Notes under the pieces: generated by a model
What the model was told of the DNA's origin: nothing
What the model saw: only the letters and a program-made list of their open reading frames with translations
Databases searched by the model: none
Part shown: one piece after another, positions 38,191 to 47,200 of the stretch
How positions within the stretch are numbered: the stretch's first letter is position 1
How the letters are laid out: the number at the start of each line of letters is the position of its first letter
Position numbers and translations under genes: made by a program
DNA from: Pantoea agglomerans
GTDB lineage: Bacteria; Pseudomonadota; Gammaproteobacteria; Enterobacterales; Enterobacteriaceae
Length of the DNA stretch: 64,000 nucleotides
Direction of reading: 5' to 3'
Assembly (NCBI RefSeq): GCF_021397715.1
Contig: NZ_CP090207.1
Location: 3,038,001 to 3,102,000 of the forward strand

Positions 38191-39480
38191 TCAGTGCGCC
38201 AGTGAGTAGAAGATCGCAGAGATAGCAATCAGGCCGGTCAGCACCACAAACAGGTTGCTGATTTTGCCACTGTACTGACGCATCGCCGGGACTTTCTGAA
38301 TCGCGTACATCGGCATCAGGAACAGGATCATCGCAATCACCGGGCCGCCGAGCGTCTCAATCATCCCAAGAATGTTGGGATCGAGCGTAGCCACCAGCCA
38401 GGTCGTCAGCAGCATAAACAGGGAGGTCAGGCGGTTCAGCCGGGCAGGCGCCATCTGTTTACCGCGGCTGCGCAGCGCTTTATTCACCATGCCGTTAAAG
38501 CCTTCCCGCGCGCCAAGATAGTGGCCGAGGAACGATTTGGTGATCGCCACAATCGCAATGATCGGCCCCAGCCATGCGATAACCGGCACCTGAAAATGGT
38601 TCGCCAGATAGGAGAGGATGGTGATGTTTTGCGCCTTCGCCGCGTGCAGATCGGCGGGCGACAGGCTCAGCACGCAGCTGAAGACAAAAAACATCACCGT
38701 TATCACCATCAGCAGGTGGGCGCAGGCCAGAATACGTGAACACTTTTTCTCTGCCGCGTCGCCATACTCTTCACGTTTCGCCAGCGCAAATGACGAGATG
38801 ATCGGCGAGTGGTTAAAAGAGAACACCATCACCGGAATTGCCAGCCACAGCGTCATCCATAAACCGTTTCCGCTGGGCGTTGCGCTGCTCAGCGTCGTCA
38901 GCGCGGCACCGTGCCAGTGCGGGATCAGATAGCAGGCCATCAGCATCAGGACCGCGACAAACGGATAGACCAGCACGCTCATCGCTTTAACGATCATCTG
39001 CTCACCGAAACGCACAATGGTCATCAGGCCGACAATCAGCAGCAGCGACAGCAGCACGCGCGGCGGTGGTACCAGTCCGAGCTGATTGACCATCAGGCTC
39101 TCCACCGTATTGGTAATCGCCACGCTGTACATCAGCAGAATCGGGTAGATAGCGAAGAAATAGAGCAGCGTAATCAGCTTACCGGCGCCGGAGCCAAAGT
39201 GCTCTTCCACCACGTCGGTGATGTCGCCAGCCGGATTTTTACCGGAAAGCACAAAGCGCGTCAGGGCGCGGTGGGCAAAGAAGGTCAGCGGAAAGGCGAG
39301 GATCGCCATAATGATCAGCGGAATCAGTCCCCCGACGCCAGCATTGATCGGCAGGAACAGCACACCCGCGCCAATCGCGGTGCCGTATAAGCCCAGCATC
39401 CACATCGTATCGGTTTTACGCCATGCCGTATCAGCGTCACGTTCAAGCGCGCCCAGCGTGCTCGTTTGCGTGGTTTTCAT
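38191..39480 (-). CDS. sdaC: Serine transporter SdaC
   Basis: 429 residues, a HAAAP-family permease with about eleven membrane segments. It is highly similar to E. coli SdaC, including WRKTDTMWMLGLYGTAIGAGVLFLPI and SFNHSPIISSFALAKREEYGD. It imports serine with protons. No serine deaminase gene (sdaB) follows it here, unlike E. coli. It is convergent with the DUF523 gene. Confidence 0.94.
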   Translation of the reverse strand: MKTTQTSTLGALERDADTAWRKTDTMWMLGLYGTAIGAGVLFLPINAGVGGLIPLIIMAILAFPLTFFAHRALTRFVLSGKNPAGDITDVVEEHFGSGAGKLITLLYFFAIYPILLMYSVAITNTVESLMVNQLGLVPPPRVLLSLLLIVGLMTIVRFGEQMIVKAMSVLVYPFVAVLMLMACYLIPHWHGAALTTLSSATPSGNGLWMTLWLAIPVMVFSFNHSPIISSFALAKREEYGDAAEKKCSRILACAHLLMVITVMFFVFSCVLSLSPADLHAAKAQNITILSYLANHFQVPVIAWLGPIIAIVAITKSFLGHYLGAREGFNGMVNKALRSRGKQMAPARLNRLTSLFMLLTTWLVATLDPNILGMIETLGGPVIAMILFLMPMYAIQKVPAMRQYSGKISNLFVVLTGLIAISAIFYSLAH

Positions 39481-39854
39481 CTGCTATTCCCTGTTAAAAG
39501 CCGCCGGTTATCTGACAGCCAGAACGGAAAGTGTTGCAGCGTCCGCTCCGGGCCAGACATCACTGCGTCAGCCGCATCGGCAGGTGGTATTCCGATCCGC
39601 TGGCGCAAAGGTAATCGATTGCGTGCGCCTCTTTTTACACTACCTGACGATAAAAGTTCAAGTTATACGGCTTACTGCGCATACATCGCTGAAAAAACCG
39701 TCAGGTTGTGCGCAACGACCATAGCCGATGATGCCATTTTTCAGCCTGCTTTACCGCACTGGCGTCAGGTCATCGGCGCGATGAGTGCGTCAGACGGGCT
39801 ACGCTTTAGCTATGCTTCAGGCGTTACGCTGACGCCATGACACAGGAGAAGAGA

Positions 39855-40379
39855 ATGAAAATTGCCTGCCTTGGATGGGGATCGCTGATCTGGAAATCAG
39901 GGGCGCTGCCGGTTGCCAGCCCCTGGCATTGCGATGGTCCAGCGGTGCCGATTGAGTTTGTCCGCATCAGCGAAGGCGGTGAACTGGCGACGGCCATCTG
40001 CCTGAATGCCACGCCGGTCCCGGTGCTGTGGGCCTGGCTGAATACCGCCTCACTGGAGACCGCCTGTGGCGCGCTGCGTGAGCGGGAAGGCATTCCGGAA
40101 AGCCGCGACGATGGGCTGGGTATACTGACGGTGACGGAGACGGCGGTGGGACCGCTGGCGGACTGGGCGCGTGCCAGAGGCATTGAAGGGCTGATCTGGA
40201 CCGCCTTGCCCGCCTGCATCGACGGAACAGAAGGTCGCATTCCGACCCTGGATGAGGCGCTGGATTATCTGCAGCGGCTGGAAGGTGAAACACGTAAGCA
40301 TGCGCGACGCTACATCGAACAGGTTCCGCCACAAATCGATACCGTTTACCGGCGCGCCTTCAGCACCCTGCCTGACTGA
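39855..40379 (+). CDS. Hypothetical protein with GWGSLIW N-terminal motif
   Basis: 174 residues from ATG 39855, which has AGGAGAAGAGA just upstream; an in-frame ATG 18 bases earlier is less likely. The opening IACLGWGSLIW resembles the YGSLxW motif of gamma-glutamylcyclotransferase-like folds, but the catalytic Glu cannot be assigned. The body is acidic, with many Trp residues. No function is claimed. Divergent from sdaC. Confidence 0.7.
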   Translation: MKIACLGWGSLIWKSGALPVASPWHCDGPAVPIEFVRISEGGELATAICLNATPVPVLWAWLNTASLETACGALREREGIPESRDDGLGILTVTETAVGPLADWARARGIEGLIWTALPACIDGTEGRIPTLDEALDYLQRLEGETRKHARRYIEQVPPQIDTVYRRAFSTLPD

Positions 40380-40582
40380 GTACGTGCCTCCTGCTGGCGG
40401 CAGGCGTGCCCAGACCTCATTAACGGCTTAACGCCGCCCGTCTGCCCCACCGCTCTGCTTACTGTCCGGATGCTGGCTACACTTCAGACAGGTTTCGATT
40501 TCAGGTTCCCTGAGTCTGCCCCCGCTTTGTCGCGGCGAGTCTTTTTTCATGCCGCATACACTCATCAGCAGGAGTTGAACAG

Positions 40583-41776
40583 ATGAAAGCATTAACCTAT
40601 CACGGTCCGCATAAAGTCAGCGTGGATAACGTCCCCGATCCGGGTCTGGAAGCTGACGATGACATCATTTTGCGCGTCACCGCCACCGCGATTTGCGGCT
40701 CGGACCTGCATCTCTACCGTGGCAAGATCCCCGGTACCGGTCATGGCGATATCTTCGGTCATGAATTTATGGGTGAAGTAGTGGAAGCCGGTAGCGCCGT
40801 TACGGCCGTCGCCAAAGGCGATCGGGTCGTCATTCCGTTTGTTATCGCCTGTGGCGACTGTTTCTTCTGCCATCTGCATCAGTATGCCGCCTGTGAAACC
40901 ACTAACAGCGGTCGCGGTGCCATCCTTAATCGTAAAAACATAACGCCGCCCGCCGCGCTGTTTGGCTACAGCAAACTCTATGGCGGCGTGCCGGGCGGAC
41001 AGGCGGAATATGTCCGGGTGCCGAAAGCCAATACCGGCCCGTTCAAAGTGCCGTCGCTGTTATCCGATGAGAAAGTGCTGTTCCTCTCCGATATCCTGCC
41101 CACCGCCTGGCAGGCGGTTAAAAATGCTGAAGTGAAACCGGGCTCCAGCGTTGCCATTTTTGGTGCCGGACCGGTGGGATTACTCAGCGCCGCCTGTGCC
41201 CGCCTGGAGGGCGCGGAACAGATCTATATGATCGATCATAACGATTATCGCCTGAACTTTGCCCGCGATCGCTACGGCGTGATTCCGATCAACTTTGATC
41301 AGATCAACGACCCGGCGGGCTGGATTATCGAACACAGCGCAGGTCATCGGGGAGTGGATGCGGTGATCGATGCGGTGGGATTCGAAGCCAAAGGCAGCCT
41401 GACGGAAACCGTGCTCAGCAACCTCAAGCTGGAAGGCAGCAGCGGCAAGGCGCTGCGTCAGTGTATTGCCGCGGTGCGGCGTGGCGGCATCGTCAGCGTG
41501 CCGGGCGTCTACGCCGGATTTATCCACGGCTTCCTGTTCGGCGATGCGTTTGATAAAGGGCTGACCTTTAAGATGGGCCAGACCCACGTTCACGCCTACC
41601 TGCCGGATCTGCTTAAACTGATCGAACAGGGTCATCTGAAACCGGAAGAGATTGTCACTCATCACCTGCCGCTGGAAGATGCGGCGCGCGGCTATGAAAT
41701 CTTTGAGAAGCGCCAGGAAGATTGCCGCAAAGTAATTCTGGTACCCGGCATGACCGCCACTCAGGCCACGCTGTAA
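40583..41776 (+). CDS. Zinc-dependent alcohol dehydrogenase (formaldehyde-dehydrogenase-like)
   Basis: 397 residues of the MDR superfamily. Catalytic zinc ligands Cys38, His60 and Glu61 and structural-zinc cysteines 90, 93, 96 and 104 are visible; the Rossmann motif is [14 protein letters not shown]. The long form with an extra loop ([19 protein letters not shown]) fits the glutathione-independent formaldehyde dehydrogenase-like group. Substrate not determined. AGGAG precedes the ATG. Confidence 0.88.
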   Translation: MKALTYHGPHKVSVDNVPDPGLEADDDIILRVTATAICGSDLHLYRGKIPGTGHGDIFGHEFMGEVVEAGSAVTAVAKGDRVVIPFVIACGDCFFCHLHQYAACETTNSGRGAILNRKNITPPAALFGYSKLYGGVPGGQAEYVRVPKANTGPFKVPSLLSDEKVLFLSDILPTAWQAVKNAEVKPGSSVAIFGAGPVGLLSAACARLEGAEQIYMIDHNDYRLNFARDRYGVIPINFDQINDPAGWIIEHSAGHRGVDAVIDAVGFEAKGSLTETVLSNLKLEGSSGKALRQCIAAVRRGGIVSVPGVYAGFIHGFLFGDAFDKGLTFKMGQTHVHAYLPDLLKLIEQGHLKPEEIVTHHLPLEDAARGYEIFEKRQEDCRKVILVPGMTATQATL

Positions 41777-41783
41777 CCCACCT

Positions 41784-41825
41784 GCCCGGTGTCACCGGCT
41801 CCCTTTTCAGCCGGCAGCACCGGGC
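41784..41825. terminator. Long bidirectional hairpin between adh and a small secreted protein gene
   Basis: GCCCGGTG (41784-41791) pairs with CACCGGGC (41818-41825), and an inner CCGGCT (41795-41800) pairs with AGCCGG (41809-41814). It lies between convergent genes. There is no strong T run. Confidence 0.6.
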
Positions 41826-41827
41826 GA

Positions 41828-42040
41828 CTATAACAGCCACGGCTTGCGCTGCAGGCTGACGCGCGGTGACCGTGGCTCCTGCAGATGTTCATCCGGCGTA
41901 TCGGCGGTATCCGCCAGATTCCCCTGCTCCAGTAACCTTGCGCTGCGTGAATGGGGATGACTTTCACTGATTACCTGCTGTGAAAAAGCGCCGAACGATA
42001 ACAATAAAAACAGCAACGCGCTGGCCAGCCTGATACTCAT
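41828..42040 (-). CDS. Small secreted protein of unknown function
   Basis: 70 residues with a clean signal peptide (MSIRLASALLFLLLSFGAFS, likely cut near residue 20), then a hydrophilic stretch rich in Glu, Asp, Ser and Arg. GGAG stands 8 bases before the ATG. No family recognised and no cysteine in the mature part. Coding is supported by signal peptide plus ribosome-binding site only. Confidence 0.6.
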   Translation of the reverse strand: MSIRLASALLFLLLSFGAFSQQVISESHPHSRSARLLEQGNLADTADTPDEHLQEPRSPRVSLQRKPWLL

Positions 42041-42245
42041 CGGTGACTCCTGGAGGGGGAAGAAGGTCGCTATGCTGCCCGAATCTGTTTGATTTTCTGT
42101 CAGTGGCAGGCAAAGTTATGTGGTGAGCGGGAACAAGCCGCTACCGGTTTAAGCGCCGTTAAAACAGCCGTTCAGGCCAGCAGGGTATCGGTCCGGCTTG
42201 CAGCTACCTCCCTTTCTGACGCCCCTTTTGCCGCAGGAGACGCCG

Positions 42246-42956
42246 TTGAACCCCTATCACGATAATCAGCCGGTCGGTAACGCGCTGCCCGACTGGCAGC
42301 CGGTCACCATCCCGCCTCGCCAGCCGCTGCCGGGCCAGCATGGCAGCCTGCTGCCACTGCATCAGGACCATGCGGAATGCCTGTTGCAGGCTTTTATGCT
42401 GGCCCCGGACGATCGGGACTGGAGCTGGCTGGGCGCTGAGCGTCCGGCTTCGCTGGCGCAGATGCAGCAGTGGATCGCAGAAAAGGTAGCCGATACCGGT
42501 CTGGTGCCCTATGCGGTCTGCAACCGCCAGCAGCAGCCGCTGGGCGTGGTCTGCTTTGCCAGTATTGAAACCCGCAACGGTGCGATAGAAATCGGACACG
42601 TCACCTGGTCGCCCCTGATGCAGCGCAGCGCACTGGGCAGTGAAGCGATTTTTTTGCTGCTGCAACAGGCCTTTTCGCTCGGCTACCGTCGGGTCGCCTG
42701 GCGCTGTGACTCAACCAACCTCGCCTCGCGACGGGCGGCCGAACGGCTGGGTTTTCGCTTTGAGGCGCGCTTTCGTCAGGCCATGACGCGTAAACAACGC
42801 AACCGGGATACCGACTGGCTCTCGGTCATTGACCCTGAATGGCCTGACATCCGGCGCGCCCTGAGCGACTGGCTGGCCGCCGACAACTTCACCCCCGACG
42901 GCCAGCAAATTCGTCCGCTCAGCGCCTGTTTCGCAGGAACTCACCCGCTGCCCTGA
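42246..42956 (+). CDS. GNAT acetyltransferase, RimJ/RimL-like
   Basis: 236 residues from TTG 42246, which has CAGGAGA 8 bases upstream; the upstream in-frame TTG at 42198 lacks a site. The core is a RimJ/RimL-like GNAT domain: GVVCFASIETRNGAIEIGHVTWSPLMQRSALGSEAI, then RVAWRCDSTNLASRRAAERLGFRFEA. The Pro-rich N-terminal 40 residues (PYHDNQPVGNALPDW) match related acetyltransferases. It lies next to a DUF421 gene, convergent with it. Confidence 0.85.
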   Translation: MNPYHDNQPVGNALPDWQPVTIPPRQPLPGQHGSLLPLHQDHAECLLQAFMLAPDDRDWSWLGAERPASLAQMQQWIAEKVADTGLVPYAVCNRQQQPLGVVCFASIETRNGAIEIGHVTWSPLMQRSALGSEAIFLLLQQAFSLGYRRVAWRCDSTNLASRRAAERLGFRFEARFRQAMTRKQRNRDTDWLSVIDPEWPDIRRALSDWLAADNFTPDGQQIRPLSACFAGTHPLP

Positions 42957-42968
42957 CGTGACGCGCGG

Positions 42969-43661
42969 TCAGTGCAGGCGGCGGGTTTTCAGCGCTGCGG
43001 ACCAGCGCTGTCGCTGGCAACGCGGGCAGACAGCCTGCTGCTGACCCGCAATCTGCTGCGTCTGGCCGCAGTGGGTACAGGCGTAAAGCCCGCTGTGCGG
43101 CACGGTGTCGAAATCCTGACGGTGTTCGGGCGGTAACACGCTTAAACCGGCGCGCATCTCATCATCGTCGTAGAAGTAAATACTCAGCTGACCATCCACC
43201 TCCACCAGCGCCAGCCGGATCTGCCCCAGGTGCTCGACCCCACTCTGCCGCAGCTCCATATAGAACTCATCCTCCGAAATGTTCAGATGATCGAGGCTCT
43301 CCAGCACGTATAAACCCTGTTTGATCAGCGTAATCACATCTCCCTGAATCAGGCGCGAAAAGCGCGGGCTGCGCGCCGTCAGCATGGTGGTCAGCCGGTA
43401 GAGCGTCAGCAACACCACAAACACCATGATCACCGGCAGGACCGGCACGTCGTCATAGAAGGTCACATCGCCCGAAGCGGAACCCAGCGTCAGAATCACC
43501 ACCAGTTCAAACAGCGATAGCTGACGCACACCGCGCCGGCCTGAGACTTTTAAAAAGGTGAAGACCACCAGATAGGCGATCATCACCCGTGCCACCACCT
43601 CCAACAGAAAAGTGGCCGGTTGATCGTTGAGTAAAAAGCGGTGCCAGTCGAAAGAGAACAT
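42969..43661 (-). CDS. DUF421 membrane protein with C-terminal zinc ribbon
   Basis: 230 residues. Three N-terminal membrane segments and a cytoplasmic YetF/YcaP-type DUF421 domain (KVSGRRGVRQLSLFELVVILTLGSASGD). The final 40 residues add a four-cysteine ribbon, CTHC...CPRC, not part of the common DUF421 module. DUF421 proteins are of unknown function. A second, shorter DUF421 protein without a ribbon occurs at 52724-53173. Confidence 0.88.
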   Translation of the reverse strand: MFSFDWHRFLLNDQPATFLLEVVARVMIAYLVVFTFLKVSGRRGVRQLSLFELVVILTLGSASGDVTFYDDVPVLPVIMVFVVLLTLYRLTTMLTARSPRFSRLIQGDVITLIKQGLYVLESLDHLNISEDEFYMELRQSGVEHLGQIRLALVEVDGQLSIYFYDDDEMRAGLSVLPPEHRQDFDTVPHSGLYACTHCGQTQQIAGQQQAVCPRCQRQRWSAALKTRRLH

Positions 43662-44274
43662 ATCCTGTGAAACATCCTGTCAGTGAAAAAGAGCCGCGAC
43701 CCGCTGATCGGTCAATTAACGGCCTGCCGATCGAGGCCAGTGATTAATTAATCTTGCTGGCGCTGGATGAAAAGGCAAGCGAAGCAGCAACCCGCAGGCC
43801 GCGAAGTCTGCCCGGTTTGCATCTCATGGAAAAGGTTCACAAAGCTGAAAAGCCTGTGGTTCTGGTCACGTTTCGCTTATCGCCAGCCGCAAAACGCTGA
43901 TGCTTAAATTTTCCTGATTTATAGCGACTACATTCTGCCGCTGTGCTTTTTCTTTTTACTTCAACACATTGCGAAGAGTCGCACCTTACCTATACTTTCC
44001 AGTAAGGCTTCCACAAGGTTCAGTAACTCTACGAGAAGCCAGAACTTTTTCTCCTGCCGATAGCGCTGCGTGCTTCCACCCGCTATCTCTCACTCGTCGT
44101 CAATGCGACAGGACTCTGCGCCTGCGGCTCAGTGTCGGTTGCTTTTGGCAAGGATTGCCCGCCCGTTCAGAGTGGCATCATCGGCCAGTCTGCTTTGCAT
44201 ACCTGTACCCCAACCTGACCCGTCCGCGGACGGCCTGTCAGCGGGCGAACTGTTGCTGTTTTATGGGAGATGCC
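43662..44274 (+). promoter_or_regulatory. Long leader and candidate promoter of the fusion gene
   Basis: About 610 bases separate the DUF421 gene from the start of the fusion protein. A possible promoter is TTGCGA (43969-43974), 16 bp and TATACT (43991-43996), overlapped by the hairpin CCTTAC/GTAAGG (43984-44006). This would give a 5-prime leader of roughly 270 nt. The frame of the fusion is open through the leader, but without a ribosome-binding site and with atypical codons; it looks untranslated. No other gene is seen. Confidence 0.4.
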
Positions 44275-47200
44275 ATGACCCCCTTTATCAGTTTCTGGCA
44301 GGCCGGCTATGAAGGTGCCGATCACGTTAATCCCGCCGGTGTTGCGCTGTCGATGAATGCGCTCAATCAACACCAGGCGCGTGCAGCCGAGGATTACGCC
44401 GCGCTGGCGCCCTTTGCTATCCGCACCGTACGCGAAAGTGCGGGCTGGCGTTTGTGCGAACGGCATGGCCGCTATGACTTTTCAGACGTGGCTGCCCGGA
44501 TGCAGGCGGCGCAGCAGCAGGGCATCCAGATCAGCTGGACCTTCTGCCACTACGGCTGGCCCGACGGCGTCAGCCTGTTTGATCGCGACTTTGTCAGCCG
44601 TTTCGCCGCCTTCTGCGGTGCGCTGGCACAGTTTCTGGCCCCGTGGTATCGCACCGCGCCGGTCTATTCGCCAATGAATGAAATCTCTTTTCTCAGCTGG
44701 GGCATTTCGGTTGGCCTATTTGCCGCTGGCGACTGTACGGCAGCGGATCGGGCCGATGCAGCCAAACGGCAGCTGGTGCGCGCCACGCTGGCGGCCTGCG
44801 AAGCCATCTGGCAGGCCGATCCGCGGGCGCGCCTGTTGCATTGCGATCCGCTGATCCACATCGTTGCCGATCCTGCCGATCCCAGCAGCGCGGAGACCGC
44901 CGCGCGGATGCGCGAAACCCAGTATCAGGCGTGGGACATGCTGAGCGGCAGGCTGTATCCCGAACTCGGTGGGGCTGCGCGCTATCTCGACCTGATCGGC
45001 GTGAATTACTACCACGACAACCAGTGGGAACAGGGCTCGAATCGGCGCCTCTACTGGCATCTGGGCGATCCCCGCCGTGTGCCGCTGCATCAGCTGTTGC
45101 AGCAGGTTTATCAGCGCTATCAGCGCCCGCTGCTGCTGGCAGAAACCAGCCATGTCGGCAGCGGACGCGGCGCCTGGATCAGCCAGGTCGCCGCCGAAGT
45201 AGCGCAGGCGCAGCTGGCGGCTGTCGATCTGCTCGGCATCTGCCTCTATCCGATCCTCGATCGCCCGCTGTGGGAGGAGCCAGCCTTCTGGACCCGCAGC
45301 GGCTTATGGGATCTCGATCGGCTCGGTCCCGATCCTTACGCCCGTCAGTTACAGCAACCTTATGCCCACGCATTACACCAGGCGCAGCAAACCCTGCAAC
45401 ACATCCAGCAATCACAACGGCATCGTCAGGAGCCCACTATGAACCCACCCGTACTCATTGTTTTCAGTCATTTACGTTGGGGATTTGTTTTTCAGCGCCC
45501 GCAGCAGTTGCTGACGCGCCTGGCGCAGCACTATCGGGTGCTGTTTGTCGAGGAGCCGGTCTGGCAAGCCGGGCCGCCAGGGCTGCATCAGAGCCAGCCG
45601 GCCGCCAATATTACGGTGATCCAGCCGCATACGGATATTCAGGCTGCGGGCTTTCACGACAGCCAGATTGCGCCGCTGCAACTGCTGCTGGCGCCCTTGC
45701 TGGAAGAAGATGAACAGCCGCTGGTCTGGTTTTATACGCCGATGGCGCTGCCGCTGCTGACGCCGTTTAATCCGGCGCTGGTGATTTATGACTGCATGGA
45801 TGAACTTTCTGCCTTTCACAATGCGCCGCGCCAGCTACAGCAGCGTGAATCCGCGCTAATGACCCGCGCCGATCTGGTGCTGACCGGCGGCTCCAGTCTG
45901 TATGAAGCCAAACGCGATAAACATCCGCAGGTGTACTGCTTCCCAAGCAGCGTGGATGCGGTCCACTTCGAGCAGGCGCGCGATCGCAGTAACCGTCATC
46001 CGTTGCAGGATACGATTCCTGCGCAGCGCCTCGGGTATTACGGCGTGCTGGATGAGCGCATCGATTTGCCGCTGATCGCCGCGCTGGCTGACTCGCATCC
46101 CGACTGGCAGATTGTTATGGTCGGTCCGGTGGTGAAAATCGATCCGGCCAGCCTGCCGCAGCGCGACAATATTCACTGGCTCGGCCAGCAGCCCTATCAG
46201 GCGCTGCCACAGTTTCTTGCCGGCTGGGATGTCTGTCTGATGCCCTTCGCCCTCAACGCCTCGACCCGCTACATTTCACCCACCAAAGTGCTGGAATACA
46301 TGGCCGCGCAGCTGCCGATTGTCAGTACCGCCATCATCGATGTCGCCCGCCATTATGCCGATGAGGTGGCGGTCGCCGGCGATCATCAGCAATTCATCGC
46401 CGCCTGTGAACGGGCCATCGCGCTGAGTGCGGCCGACCGGCTGACGCTGGCTGGCAAAATGCAGGCAAAAGTCGATGCCACTTCGTGGGACCGCACGGCA
46501 GAGCAGGTCGATCAGCTGATCCAGCAGGCGTTAAGCCACAAGCAGTCCCTCACCACGCCCGCCGCATCGCTGGCAGAGCCGCAGGCCAACGTCAGCGCAT
46601 TAACCCCGGCGATGCTGGAGAGCGAGGCGGTTCCCTGTCTGATTATCGGTGCCGGTCCGACCGGCCTGAGCGCCGGTTATCACTATGGCGAAGGCGCAGT
46701 ACTGCTGGAAAAAAATGCCACGCCCGGCGGCTGGTGCCGATCGGTTGAAGATCAGGGATTCACCTTCGATTACGCCGGTCACATTATGTTTTCGCAGGAC
46801 CCGTATGTGCTGCAGCTGTATGAGATGTTGCTGGGCGACAACCTGCACTGGCAGGCGCGTGAAGCCTGGGTCTATACCGACGGCGTTTTTACCCGCTATC
46901 CGTTCCAGTCAGCGCTGCATGGTCTGCCGATTGAGGTGGTGAAGGAGTGTGTGCTGGGCGCGATTGAAGCCCGCTACGGCGAAAGCGCGCCGGTCACCGT
47001 GCCGCTGGAGCGGGCACGTCAGCGACGAGACTGCTGCGCCGACGGTGCGCTGCCTGATGAGGGCAACAGCGTTGGCGAGGTGCAGGAGGAAGAGGATTTC
47101 CAGCATTTTATCCTGCGCACCTGGGGTAAAGGCATCGCACGTCACTTCGCCCTGCCCTATAACCAGAAGCTGTGGAAAGTGCCGCTGACAGAGATGGAAA

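Noticed and set aside
43969..44274. Upstream extension of the fusion gene frame by 102 codons
   Set aside because: No ribosome-binding site at its first start, composition unlike the protein, and a good site directly before ATG 44275.
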